From Leptospirillum sp037442005 (GTDB lineage: Bacteria > Nitrospirota > Leptospirillia > Leptospirillales > Leptospirillaceae), in the NCBI GenBank assembly GCA_037442005.1, contig JBBIRA010000012.1:1-40905 (forward strand): a stretch of 40,905 bases of DNA. The letters run 5' to 3'. The notes under the pieces are model-generated. The model had not been told where the DNA came from, made no database searches, and saw only the letters and a program-made list of their open reading frames with translations. The position numbers and the translations under genes were made by a program. This document shows positions 1-8,319 of the stretch, in pieces. Numbering within the stretch: the stretch's first letter is position 1; each line of letters begins with the position of its first letter.

Positions 1-4
1 CAAA

Positions 5-376
5 ATGTCTTATCTTATTTGCCAGAAACAGACTTCCCGGACACAGGAGATTCCCCCTCCTCACCATTCTTCCCCTCATACGAGGTACAAAATGGTCGCC
101 GACATGTCCCATGAGCGAGGTCTTTCCCGATCTGTCTTCTGTGACGGATCCCGATGGATCTCTTACAGGCTCCTCAGACGTTACAAGAATGAGGAAAACC
201 GGGACTTCTTTCATTTAAGAAAGGGACAATATGTGACAATCTCCTTTTCCAATCCCCCTGCACTCAAAGGAACCGCTTTCGATATTCCCCCGGGATCAGT
301 CATTCATTCCGAACGGCAGATAACAGGATCGGATGATCCCGATTCGGATAACCACGACATATCTTCGGAGTCTTGA
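5..376 (+). CDS. Possible C-terminal part of an unrecognised protein (doubtful)
   Basis: A 123-codon frame runs from near the left edge to TGA at 374-376. It has no stop upstream within the window, so it may be the 3' end of a gene that begins outside. I do not recognise the protein: it has no motif or membrane segment, and its last 20 residues are Asp/Ser-rich. One point favours reality: its stop lies one base before the ATG at 378, a spacing typical of coupled genes. The composition is otherwise unconvincing, and the stretch could simply be the upstream region of the next gene. I see no tRNA, repeat or clear promoter in it. Confidence 0.3.
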   Translation: MSYLICQKQTSRTQEIPPPHHSSPHTRYKMVADMSHERGLSRSVFCDGSRWISYRLLRRYKNEENRDFFHLRKGQYVTISFSNPPALKGTAFDIPPGSVIHSERQITGSDDPDSDNHDISSES

Positions 377-377
377 G

Positions 378-1172
378 ATGGTACTTCTTCCGGTTCTGGC
401 ACCTCATTCACCGGATCTTCTGGAAAGCTACAGACAGGGACAATCCCGTCCTGTTCTGGACACGATGATCCGGTTCCACAGTCATCTTGTCTCCCGCCAT
501 TTCCCTATTCGGGCCGTCATTTCAATAAGCTGCGGCTGGCAGGTACCCAATCTGATTCTTGTTGACGAAAGCCCCCGGCTTGAGTCTTCAAAGGACTACA
601 GCGGATTCGGATCCGAACTGCGTTATGATCCGGACGGGGATCCGGCCATCGCAAAGGCCATCCTGTCAGGACTCAGGACCAGAAAGATACCTTGCGGAAC
701 GGGTGTTCATGGAATCGATCATATACAGTCCGTCCCTCTTTTCTTCTGGATTCCGGATGCAAGTGTGCCGGTCGTTGTCACTTCCCAGCCGTTAAACCAT
801 ACCCGATATGTCCGGGAGCTAGCCCAGGTGATTCGCTCCCTTAAGCCGAGTGGCCATGGCACCGTCTTGCTTCTTTTGTCGGGCATTCTTGGCCAAAATG
901 AACGGATCATGGCCAGGGGTCTTCCTGATCCCCTTTTCGAAGAATATGGTTCACTGATAAGGACGATGTTGACTGAAAAAAATTCGATTGACCCTTTGGC
1001 CATTCCTCGTCCGCTAATCGAACGGGCAACCCCTCCTGGAAAACTGAGGGAGCTGCATATTCTCTCCGCTTTGGGATGTTCTAAAGGGATTCTCTGGTCG
1101 GAAGAAACCGGGCCGGGTCTCCTTCAGGTCCTGATGAGTTTCCCCCCCATTGAGATGGGCAAAATCACTTAA
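378..1172 (+). CDS. LigB-like extradiol dioxygenase-superfamily protein with apparent loss of metal ligands
   Basis: The 264-residue product resembles class III extradiol dioxygenases (LigB/DODA type). It has an N-terminal APHSPDL motif (His10), a DYSGFGSELRY segment near residues 74-84, a GIDH..VPL motif that keeps the usual active-site His, and a PVVVTSQP strand. The canonical SPHW metal-binding motif reads SCGW at 51-54, so His is replaced by Gly. The usual SGxLSH motif reads SGILGQ, so that His is Gln. The fold therefore seems kept, but Fe/Zn binding is questionable. The ATG at 378 is chosen over the one at 333 because GGAG at 367-370 precedes it and the family starts at this strand. The substrate is unknown, and a non-enzymatic role like MEMO-type relatives is possible. 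Confidence 0.7.
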   Translation: MVLLPVLAPHSPDLLESYRQGQSRPVLDTMIRFHSHLVSRHFPIRAVISISCGWQVPNLILVDESPRLESSKDYSGFGSELRYDPDGDPAIAKAILSGLRTRKIPCGTGVHGIDHIQSVPLFFWIPDASVPVVVTSQPLNHTRYVRELAQVIRSLKPSGHGTVLLLLSGILGQNERIMARGLPDPLFEEYGSLIRTMLTEKNSIDPLAIPRPLIERATPPGKLRELHILSALGCSKGILWSEETGPGLLQVLMSFPPIEMGKIT

Positions 1173-1205
1173 TAGAAACGGAAAGGAGTCTTCAGTTTTC
1201 TATAG

Positions 1206-1221
1206 CGGGAAGAGATTCCCG
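1206..1221. other. Small hairpin between convergent genes
   Basis: CGGGAA (1206-1211) and TTCCCG (1216-1221) form a 6-bp stem closed by a GAGA tetraloop. It sits between the end of the LigB-like gene and the end of the convergent small membrane gene. Neither strand has a following T-run, so it is at best a weak or factor-assisted terminator or a 3'-end stabiliser. Confidence 0.3.
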
Positions 1222-1229
1222 GAGAAAAA

Positions 1230-1547
1230 TCACATTCTTGGGAAATAAAAATAGCTGTCAATCAGTGCCACCAACAATCCAAATGCCCATGGGAGCTGTG
1301 GAATAAGCTTATCGAACCAACCCGGCGGCTTTCCATCTTCCGGCTCAGGGAGCCATTCTGTCAGTAACGCCCCGAAACCGATTCCTCCGACCAGAGCGGC
1401 ACCAATCAGAAACCATGAAAAAAGCCCCACCCATCCAACACTCTCAATCAAAGAATATCTGTTCAAAGCCATTCCAGCCTGAATCGCCAATAATTCAACA
1501 CCCAAGACCAGCGCCAGTCTCAGGTTGAAAAGACGACGGGATTCCAT
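1230..1547 (-). CDS. Small integral membrane protein, unknown function
   Basis: A 105-residue hydrophobic protein with about three predicted membrane segments (roughly residues 8-26, 37-60 and 85-100). A short hydrophilic loop rich in Glu, Pro and Asp follows the second. I do not recognise a family. The start at 1547 is set by a strong AAAGGAG seven bases upstream; a longer frame from 1595 has no such site. The start lies 28 bases inside the end of rlmN, so the gene is probably the last in a PAP2-rlmN transcript and translated by coupling. Confidence 0.7.
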   Translation of the reverse strand: MESRRLFNLRLALVLGVELLAIQAGMALNRYSLIESVGWVGLFSWFLIGAALVGGIGFGALLTEWLPEPEDGKPPGWFDKLIPQLPWAFGLLVALIDSYFYFPRM

Positions 1548-2641
1548 TGAGACTCCTTTTGTTCTTTTTTCTTTTCCCAGGCCAATTGGCCGCATGCCCC
1601 CAATACATCCGCCCCCCTCGATTTCCGAATCGTCGCCACCACCGACTTGTCCAGGAGGATTCGCTGAAATGCCAGAACGTCCTCATGGGAGGGCCTCTTG
1701 AAAGGCGAACCTTCGTAGGGGTTAAACGGAATCAGGTTGACCTTGCTCCGGAACGGAGCGAGAAGCCGCGAAAGCTTTCTCGCGTCCTCTGGCCTGTCAT
1801 TGACTCCCGACAGAAGCACATATTCAAATGTGACCCGCTGTCTCTTCTTCAGCGGGAGGTTCCGGCAGGCATCAAGGATCGTCTGGATCGGATAGTGACG
1901 ATTGATCGGCATCAACTTTTCACGCGTCTCATCATCGGCCGCTGTCAGGGAGACAGCAAGATTCACACAGAGTCCTGTTCGACCTAACTCCCCGATCCTC
2001 GAAGGAAGCCCCGAGGTTGACACTGTAATCCGACGCGGAGAAAGTGCAAACCCGCCGGGGGACGTCATCACCTGAATGGCCTCGATCAGGTTATCAAGGT
2101 TTGCCAGCGGTTCCCCCATCCCCATGAAGACAACATGATTGATCCGGAACAAAGGAATCGCCGCGGAATCATCCGGAGCTAAGAGATCCCGGATTGGAGA
2201 GGCCTCGAGAAAACGGTTAGCCACAATCATTTGGCCCAGGATCTCACCAAGAGTCAGATTCCGGATCAGTCCCATTTCCGCCGTCCGGCAAAAACGGCAG
2301 CCGATCGCACATCCAACCTGAGAAGAAAGGCACAGGGTTGCCCGGTCTCCACGCGGGATAATGACCGACTCGATCATTTGCCCATCATGCAACCGGAGAA
2401 CGAGCTTCACGGTGCCATCCGTTGCAGGCAAGGACTCGACCACTTCAGGCAAACGGAGAGTTGTTTCCAATTCAAAAAAGCTCTGTAATTCCCGGGATAA
2501 ATTGTGCATTTTAGACCAGTCTGTCTCCCCTTTTTTAAAAATCCAGGAGGCAATCTGATTAAATCGGAACTTCGGAAGCGACTGTCTGGAGAACAAATCC
2601 CCCCACTTATCCGGTGGGCAATCCAGAAGGACAGACCTCAT
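1520..2641 (-). CDS. rlmN: Dual-specificity 23S rRNA A2503 / tRNA A37 C2-methyltransferase RlmN
   Basis: A radical SAM enzyme that methylates C2 of adenosine 2503 in 23S rRNA and of A37 in some tRNAs, affecting peptidyl-transferase accuracy. The 373 residues match the family length. The 4Fe-4S motif CxxxCxxC is at Cys111, Cys115 and Cys118. The FMGMGEPLAN SAM-binding segment follows. The second catalytic Cys, which forms the methylated intermediate and resolves it, fits Cys350 in the GACGQL motif. The start codon overlaps the stop of the upstream PAP2 gene by four bases (ATGA), indicating translational coupling. Confidence 0.97.
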   Translation of the reverse strand: MRSVLLDCPPDKWGDLFSRQSLPKFRFNQIASWIFKKGETDWSKMHNLSRELQSFFELETTLRLPEVVESLPATDGTVKLVLRLHDGQMIESVIIPRGDRATLCLSSQVGCAIGCRFCRTAEMGLIRNLTLGEILGQMIVANRFLEASPIRDLLAPDDSAAIPLFRINHVVFMGMGEPLANLDNLIEAIQVMTSPGGFALSPRRITVSTSGLPSRIGELGRTGLCVNLAVSLTAADDETREKLMPINRHYPIQTILDACRNLPLKKRQRVTFEYVLLSGVNDRPEDARKLSRLLAPFRSKVNLIPFNPYEGSPFKRPSHEDVLAFQRILLDKSVVATIRKSRGADVLGACGQLAWEKKKEQKESQWNPVVFST

Positions 2642-3267
2642 TGTTTTCCTCCCGGCACATTCGTTGACTCCTCCCCGGAACCAGAGTTCAGGGAAGAGAA
2701 TGTTTTCTCAAATCTCGGGCGCAGGAAACGCAAAACCAGGATCGATGATCCGTATCCGATCAGGCCACCAAAAAGAACATCTCCAGGGAAATGGGCTCCG
2801 ACATACACTCTCGACAGGCCAGTCATGAATGCCAGGGAATAGAGAAGAACGGACCATCGGGGATAAAGCCCCGCAAAAAGAGTCGCCGAAGAAAAAGCAC
2901 TGAACGTATGGCCCGATGGGAAAGAGTTTGCCATCAGATGCGGCCCAACCACATGGATTTGGACTTGATGTTGCTGGATTGCGTTATGAAAAAAGGCCAA
3001 AGGTCTGGGCCGGGCGATTTCTTTTTTCAGAACCTCCCCCACCAGGAGGCTCAGGAGCGCCGTGGCTGTCCAACAGATCACATCCCGCTTCAAATGCTGC
3101 CTGGCAAAAATAGAAAGGATGAGTAATCCCACTGGAAACTGGTAGGCCCCATTGCCCATATCCGTCACGGCAGTCATCAGCGGATCCAGCCAGGGGTGGG
3201 GAAAAGCTCCGTTAAGAAAAAGAAAGAGATGTTGGTCAAAGTGGAGCAATGAATGAAAAAGGTTCAT
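2638..3267 (-). CDS. PAP2-family membrane phosphatase
   Basis: A 209-residue multi-pass membrane protein of the type 2 phosphatidic acid phosphatase family. The three phosphatase motifs are present: K-x6-RP around Lys81-Pro89, PSGH at 117-120, and SR-x5-H-x3-D with Ser152, Arg153, His159 and Asp163. His120 and His159 are the expected catalytic pair. Candidate substrates are undecaprenyl pyrophosphate, phosphatidic acid or lipid A phosphates; the sequence does not discriminate. The start at 3267 has AGGAA five bases upstream. It is the first gene of a coupled group with rlmN. Confidence 0.92.
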   Translation of the reverse strand: MNLFHSLLHFDQHLFLFLNGAFPHPWLDPLMTAVTDMGNGAYQFPVGLLILSIFARQHLKRDVICWTATALLSLLVGEVLKKEIARPRPLAFFHNAIQQHQVQIHVVGPHLMANSFPSGHTFSAFSSATLFAGLYPRWSVLLYSLAFMTGLSRVYVGAHFPGDVLFGGLIGYGSSILVLRFLRPRFEKTFSSLNSGSGEESTNVPGGKQ

Positions 3268-3344
3268 TTATTTCCTGTCTGAAAGTCCTGGCTGGGGATT
3301 CTAAAAAAGACATAGAACCCATCAACAAAAGGTGACCTCGCCCT

Positions 3345-3641
3345 CTAATCGCTCCGGTCTTTTCCCAGGTAACGGCGGATACGGGACAGAACCTGTAGTT
3401 TCGAAGAGTCTCCCGGGAAACCGACTTCGATTAACCCACCCGCTTCCCGAAAACCATGTTTCGCCACCAGATACTCGATGACTTCCAATATCTGCAGATG
3501 CCAGTCATCCTGACTTGACCTGTCAAATGCCTCGAGGATGAGTTCCAGAAACTCTTCTTCGGTCATCAATTCTTCATGTAACAGATAGGTCCTTACCGGA
3601 TGGGTGCGGTCCTTTGAGTACAATTCATAGATATGGCTCAT
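3345..3641 (-). CDS. Small acidic hypothetical protein
   Basis: A 98-residue soluble, acidic protein without a signal peptide or membrane segment and mostly helical by composition. I do not recognise a domain. It starts at an ATG preceded by AGGGGA with good spacing. It lies 77 bases upstream of the PAP2 gene on the same strand and could share its transcript. The divergent 194-base region to its right must carry its promoter and that of the TauE/SafE gene; I could not assign either with confidence. Confidence 0.7.
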   Translation of the reverse strand: MSHIYELYSKDRTHPVRTYLLHEELMTEEEFLELILEAFDRSSQDDWHLQILEVIEYLVAKHGFREAGGLIEVGFPGDSSKLQVLSRIRRYLGKDRSD

Positions 3642-3835
3642 TTTTTCCCCTGGTTAACAGTCCCAAAAATACAGCTTAACATATCCCCATTGAGACATAA
3701 GCGCGGACTTGCATTCACGAAGGCAATACCCTGATTATGTTCCTGCTCCATTAAACGCGCAACTGCAATAGAACCGGTCTTATCCAGAAGTCTTGCAAAC
3801 AATAATGCTCAAGTGACGCCACATACAGGACCCTG

Positions 3836-4621
3836 ATGACTCATCTCCCAAGTCTCATCGAACTCATTACCCTTTTTGCAGGCGGGATCATCTCGGGGAT
3901 GATCTCCGGCATCCTCGGCATAGGTGGAGCGATTGTCCTGATCCCCTTTCTGCTTTTCCTGTTGCCCCTCTTAAACGGGCCGACACTGACCCCGTTCGCA
4001 GCAACACAGATCTCCCTCTTTCAGGTGGCTCTTTCCGGCATTGTGGGTTTTCTTTCCCACCGGGTCAAAACAACACTCCCCGTCCAAAAGATTTTTCTTT
4101 GGGGAACCGCTTCTTTTATCGGGGGTGGAATAGGGGGGGTGATTTCTCACCTCTTAAGAGGCAGGACCATTCTGGCCATTTATGCCGTGGAAGTTCTGGT
4201 TGCTGCCGGACTTCTCCTGTTCGGAAACCGAATTTCATTGAGACAGGACTCCCCTGCGAAGAACAGGGCAAAAGAAGCATTCATCATGGGGAGCATCGGG
4301 ACAATCAGCGGCCTATTGGGAATCGGGGGAGGGTTTCTCTATTACCCGATCATCACTGGTGTTCTCGGATACAGCTCCAGCATTGCAGTCGGGTCAGGAC
4401 TCGCACTGATGATTCCAATGGCCCTTTCAGGCTCCATTTCAAAATCCCTTGCCGCAGGCTTCATCCCTATTGAGACCGGGCCAGTCGTGTTCGGAGCGAT
4501 TATCGGGGCCGTTGGCGGGTCAAAGCTTCACTATCTCCTTCCCAAAAACGCCATCCGGTATGGTCAACTTTTTTTGCTATTGATCACACTGGTCAGAATT
4601 CTTTGGGCACTTTTAAAATAA
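3836..4621 (+). CDS. TauE/SafE family permease (sulfite exporter-like)
   Basis: A 261-residue membrane protein with about eight hydrophobic segments. It shows the internal duplication typical of the TauE/SafE family: a GxISGxLGIGG motif occurs near residues 20-30 and again around 160-170. Family members move sulfite, sulfoacetate or other organic and inorganic anions across the inner membrane; the substrate cannot be read from sequence. The gene stands alone on the plus strand, and its last nine bases overlap the 3' end of the convergent response-regulator gene, leaving no room for a separate terminator. Confidence 0.88.
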   Translation: MTHLPSLIELITLFAGGIISGMISGILGIGGAIVLIPFLLFLLPLLNGPTLTPFAATQISLFQVALSGIVGFLSHRVKTTLPVQKIFLWGTASFIGGGIGGVISHLLRGRTILAIYAVEVLVAAGLLLFGNRISLRQDSPAKNRAKEAFIMGSIGTISGLLGIGGGFLYYPIITGVLGYSSSIAVGSGLALMIPMALSGSISKSLAAGFIPIETGPVVFGAIIGAVGGSKLHYLLPKNAIRYGQLFLLLITLVRILWALLK

Positions 4622-6025
4622 TTTTGGGGTGGAATCCGACTGTTCCCCCAGTCCATATTCCCTGATCTTGGCATATAACGCTTTCCGGCTGATTCCCAGA
4701 ATTTCGGAAGCCCTCGATTTATTCCCCCGGGTTTCAATCAGTGCTTTCCGGATCAGCTCCTTTTCTCCCTCTCTCAACGATTTTCCCGAAGATCTGACAG
4801 ACGGGTCAGATAAGTCATCCATTCCTTCACCTTCCGCCGACAATCGGATTTTCTCCGGAAGCATGGGAGCGGTAATAACGACCTGATCATGGCCAGAAAA
4901 TCCAAGGGCGTTTTCAATCATTAAGGAGACCGCAACATTTCGGAGTTCCCGGACATTCCCCGGCCAGGAATAGGATAACAACAAACGGATTGCTGATGGG
5001 TCCAATAAAAAAACCGGTTTGGCATCGCCCAGCCACGACTCCTCCAGAAAGTGAAGCATCAGTTGGGGCACATCCTCCCGACGTTCCCGAAGAGAAGGAA
5101 CCCGGATTTCAAACACATTCAGCCTATAATACAGATCCTCCCGGAACCGGCCCTGACGGATCAGCTCGGGCAGGGCTTCATTCGTTGCACCGATAATCCT
5201 GGCCAGAAAGGGAATATCGGTCGTTCCTCCGACCCGATGGAACGACCGGCTTTCAATGACTCGAAGAAGGGCGACTTGGGTCGTAGGCTCCATCGTTCCG
5301 ATTTCATCAAGGAAAAGCGTCCCTCTCCCCGCAACCTCACACCAGCCGGCTTTCCGCTCTTGTGCCCCTGTAAAGGCTCCCCGTTCATAGCCGAAAAGCT
5401 CCGCATTGACAAGCTCCCGGGGAAGTGCCCCTGTGTTGACAGGAATAAAGGGTTCCCGGGCAGAAGGCGAAAGATCATGAATCAATCGGGCAATCACCTC
5501 CTTGCCGGTTCCTGATTCACCAGTGATCAGGACAGGGACAGGGTGAACCGCGCTGAGGGAGATCTTTTGCCGAAGTTCCCGCATCATGGGGGACTCTCCG
5601 AGAAGAATCGGAGGAGAACCCTCCGCCCGACGTGAATCAAGGTGGGAACCCTCGGGCGGAAGGACACGTCTTAATGTTCCGAGCAGGGCATCTTCGTTAA
5701 TCGGCTTTTCAATATAATGAAAAGCTCCTTTTTGTATCGCTTCGACAGCGGTTGGAACAGAAGCATGGGCAGTCATAATGATAATCGAGATCGATGGACG
5801 GATTTCCCTGATCGGACGGATCAGATCGATCCCCGAGCCATCAGGTAGCTTCAGGTCCAGAAGGACCGCTCCGATCTCCCTGGCTGCCTCCTGCCGGAGC
5901 AGCGAAATAGCCTTTTCGGCCGTTCCTGCTTCCATGACGTCATAGCCGACATGACCCAGGAATGTTTTCAGCCACGCCCGGGTATTCGCATGATCATCCA
6001 CAACCAGAAGCTTTGGTCGTGTCAT
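4613..6025 (-). CDS. Sigma-54-dependent response regulator, NtrC family (GlrR/QseF-like)
   Basis: A 470-residue three-domain activator. The receiver domain (about 1-120) has the acidic pair Asp10/Asp11, phospho-acceptor Asp57, Thr85 and Lys107. The AAA+ domain (about 140-370) has Walker A GESGTGKE at 169-176, the sigma-54-contacting GAFTGA loop at 216-221 and Walker B LFLDEIG around 237-243. The C-terminal Fis-type helix-turn-helix lies near 436-457. Its start overlaps the lipoprotein stop as ATGA. The gene order kinase-lipoprotein-NtrC regulator matches the enteric GlrK-QseG-GlrR module. The target genes are unknown, and I saw no convincing -24/-12 promoter in the window. Confidence 0.95.
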   Translation of the reverse strand: MTRPKLLVVDDHANTRAWLKTFLGHVGYDVMEAGTAEKAISLLRQEAAREIGAVLLDLKLPDGSGIDLIRPIREIRPSISIIIMTAHASVPTAVEAIQKGAFHYIEKPINEDALLGTLRRVLPPEGSHLDSRRAEGSPPILLGESPMMRELRQKISLSAVHPVPVLITGESGTGKEVIARLIHDLSPSAREPFIPVNTGALPRELVNAELFGYERGAFTGAQERKAGWCEVAGRGTLFLDEIGTMEPTTQVALLRVIESRSFHRVGGTTDIPFLARIIGATNEALPELIRQGRFREDLYYRLNVFEIRVPSLRERREDVPQLMLHFLEESWLGDAKPVFLLDPSAIRLLLSYSWPGNVRELRNVAVSLMIENALGFSGHDQVVITAPMLPEKIRLSAEGEGMDDLSDPSVRSSGKSLREGEKELIRKALIETRGNKSRASEILGISRKALYAKIREYGLGEQSDSTPKLF

Positions 6026-6555
6026 TTGAGGGTGTTCTCAAGGTTAGAGAGATCCTTGAATGTTTTTCGCACCTGGTCAAGCTTTCTCGTCAGTTCCCTG
6101 TTCGAATCCTCAAGCCGACCATTGCGCTCGATCAAATGGAGGAGAATGTGCGACGATTCCCTGACATCATAAGGAACTCGCTCAACATCGAGAGTCCTTA
6201 ATATTTTTCTCGCCTGTTCCAGCCGCCGTCCCCCGGGAGTCTCTATATCGACAAGAGCCTTGTCATATAACAGCCTCGCCATGACATCACCGGGTATGTC
6301 CTTTTCCGCCAGACGCCGGTCAATCAAAGCATCAAGCTTGTCCCACTCATGGTCATCAAACAGCTTGGACAAACCTGTCAGAAAGTGGGAGGATCCACCT
6401 CCCCAGAAGGGAGAAACAGCCTGGGGAAGGAAAACAATCCTCGGGAGTTCCTCTCGGGGGGGAGAAGCTGTATGAGTCGAAGAACACCCTCCCAAAAGCA
6501 TGAGAGCCATCAATGAGAGGGCGACTCCCGAAAGAAGAAGATTGCCCTTATTCAT
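6022..6555 (-). CDS. Lipoprotein between kinase and regulator (QseG-like position)
   Basis: A 177-residue protein with a lipoprotein signal: a positively charged start, a hydrophobic stretch and an LGGC lipobox with acylated Cys24. The residue after Cys is Ser, not Asp, which would fit outer-membrane sorting in a Lol-type system. The rest is helical and charged, with a likely coiled coil near the C-terminus (about 145-177). It overlaps the kinase gene by eight bases and the regulator by four. By position it corresponds to QseG/YfhG, the lipoprotein that modulates the GlrK kinase in enterobacteria. Sequence similarity to QseG is not evident to me, so the equivalence rests on context. Confidence 0.85.
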   Translation of the reverse strand: MNKGNLLLSGVALSLMALMLLGGCSSTHTASPPREELPRIVFLPQAVSPFWGGGSSHFLTGLSKLFDDHEWDKLDALIDRRLAEKDIPGDVMARLLYDKALVDIETPGGRRLEQARKILRTLDVERVPYDVRESSHILLHLIERNGRLEDSNRELTRKLDQVRKTFKDLSNLENTLK

Positions 6556-8074
6556 GCTGCGCCTCTTTTTCTAGGACAACGGGCTCAAAGGGGAACGTAA
6601 CACGAAAAACAGTCCCCTTTGGTTCATTCTTTCGAACAGTAATACTTCCGCCCATTGTCAGGATAATACCTCTTGTAATAGCCAGCCCCAGCCCCAATCC
6701 CTCCCTGATCCGGGTATTAAAAGGCGTTACCTGATAAAATTTATCAAACAACTGTGGAATATGTTCTTCGGGTATTCCTATGCCGGTATCTCTGACCTCA
6801 ATCTCGAGCGTATTGACCGATCGGCTTACCCAGAGCGAGATAGTCTCCCCCGCAGGGGTAAACTTGAACGCATTCCCCAGAAGATTCTCAAGGACCTGAG
6901 TCAACTTTCCAGGGTCCGTACGAATTTTTGCCGGTAAATCCGGATCAAAATGCGTTTCAAACCTTTTTCCGGACTCATTACAGGCGAGATTTTGGCGCTC
7001 ACTCAGACGCTCCAGCAAATTAAGGAGATCCACATCCTGCAATTCGACACTGATCTGACCGGACTCAATCCGTCCCAGATCAAGAAGCCCATTGACGAGT
7101 TCGACCAGATGGTCAACCTCCTCCCGGACAATGGCAAGACTTTTTTCCTGATCCGGATTCAGGGGGCCCAGTTGTCCGCGCTGGAGCATCTGGAGAAATC
7201 CCCGGATACTTGTCAATGGCGTTCGCAACTCATGCGAAGCGATCGTCACAAACTCGGACTTCATCCGGTTCACTTCCCCCAATCGACCGGCCATTTCATT
7301 CAGGGCCCTGGCCAGATCTCCCAGTTCATCCTGATTGGGAACACTGACGGGATTATGGAAGACCCCTCCGGAGATCCTTCGGGTCCCCTCAATCAACCTC
7401 ATCAGGGGAGATAAGACAACATTCGAAAAGCTCCATAGCAGAAGCATCACCAGAAAAATACCGGCAGAGAGCAGTTCGACACTGATCGTAATCATTTTTG
7501 CCTGCTCTTGGGTCGTCTGAGTGATTTTATGTTCGAGGTCCAGCGAAAACTCCCCTTTTAAATCCTTCAAAAGAGAAGCCAGATGGATCAGAATCGGAGA
7601 AGATGATGTCTGGGAGATTCTGATTGCCTGATCACGGTGGCCAGCCAACAGCGCAGACCACTCCTGGTCGATCACCGCCTGATAGGACTCAATATCCTTA
7701 AGCGCATCACTGAGCAGTACTCTGGCTTTTGGCGACGGAGGAGTGAGCCCGAGCAAAAGGACCTTTCCAAAGGAAAGGTCCTTTTCGACAGATGGCCTTT
7801 CAGTCGGTGGCATCGGAGAAAAAAACAGAAAACGCTTCTCATCCGGGAGAGCCATTCCGATCTGATGCTGCAGATTGGAAACGGTCAGTAAGCCCCTCAC
7901 GGAAGTCTCTTTCAGACTGACCAGAATGACATGGAGGTGATACAGACTGACAATCGCATAGAGATTCGATAGAAAAATAACACCGAGAAGGGCCAACGAA
8001 AAAGCGAATACCTTTGCTCTGAGCTTCAGTGGAGGGATAACGCTCAATCGAATCCTTTCGTCTTGAACCGGCAT
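6548..8074 (-). CDS. Membrane sensor histidine kinase (HAMP-HisKA-HATPase; GlrK/QseE-like)
   Basis: A 508-residue kinase. Membrane segments at about 23-45 and 197-221 bracket a roughly 150-residue periplasmic helical sensor region. A HAMP linker follows (about 219-270), then HisKA with His281 in the SHELRTPLT motif. The HATPase domain has an N-box (LLGNAFKF, near 395), a G1 box (DTGIGI) and a G2 box (GLGLGL). The layout matches GlrK/QseE: two membrane passes, a four-helix sensor and HAMP. It is followed by the lipoprotein and the NtrC-type regulator, its presumed partner. The start at 8074 is preceded by AAGGGA. Confidence 0.93.
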   Translation of the reverse strand: MPVQDERIRLSVIPPLKLRAKVFAFSLALLGVIFLSNLYAIVSLYHLHVILVSLKETSVRGLLTVSNLQHQIGMALPDEKRFLFFSPMPPTERPSVEKDLSFGKVLLLGLTPPSPKARVLLSDALKDIESYQAVIDQEWSALLAGHRDQAIRISQTSSSPILIHLASLLKDLKGEFSLDLEHKITQTTQEQAKMITISVELLSAGIFLVMLLLWSFSNVVLSPLMRLIEGTRRISGGVFHNPVSVPNQDELGDLARALNEMAGRLGEVNRMKSEFVTIASHELRTPLTSIRGFLQMLQRGQLGPLNPDQEKSLAIVREEVDHLVELVNGLLDLGRIESGQISVELQDVDLLNLLERLSERQNLACNESGKRFETHFDPDLPAKIRTDPGKLTQVLENLLGNAFKFTPAGETISLWVSRSVNTLEIEVRDTGIGIPEEHIPQLFDKFYQVTPFNTRIREGLGLGLAITRGIILTMGGSITVRKNEPKGTVFRVTFPFEPVVLEKEAQHE

Positions 8075-8307
8075 GATTCCCTTGGAGCATCCATCTCTTC
8101 ATCGTTTATTGTAATCACAAAGAAGCCGGTTTTCAAAAGAAACGGATGAAGGGAAGAACGCTGAGCCAAAAATACCTGTACAGGAAACCCTCCATGAGGA
8201 CCTTGGGGGGGGGAATCACTTTCCTCGAAGAGAAGACCTGACGAGGATAGATCTGGATCAATATGCATGAGAAGAGGTTGAATCACAGGCGGGAGGGCCC
8301 TGTTCAT
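8044..8307 (-). CDS. Hypothetical small protein (uncertain)
   Basis: An 87-codon frame fills the space between the M23 peptidase stop and the kinase start. It begins 12 bases after the peptidase stop and overlaps the kinase start by 31 bases. It has no signal peptide, membrane segment or recognised motif. The sequence before its ATG is CCTCCCGGG, not a Shine-Dalgarno site, so initiation would depend on coupling. It could be real, or simply spacer that happens to be open. Confidence 0.35.
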   Translation of the reverse strand: MNRALPPVIQPLLMHIDPDLSSSGLLFEESDSPPQGPHGGFPVQVFLAQRSSLHPFLLKTGFFVITINDEEMDAPRESCRFKTKGFD

Positions 8308-8319
8308 CCCGGGAGGTTC

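Noticed and set aside
3642..3835. Sigma-54 promoter for the TauE/SafE gene controlled by the nearby NtrC-type regulator
   Set aside because: No GG-N10-GC core with correct flanks is visible.
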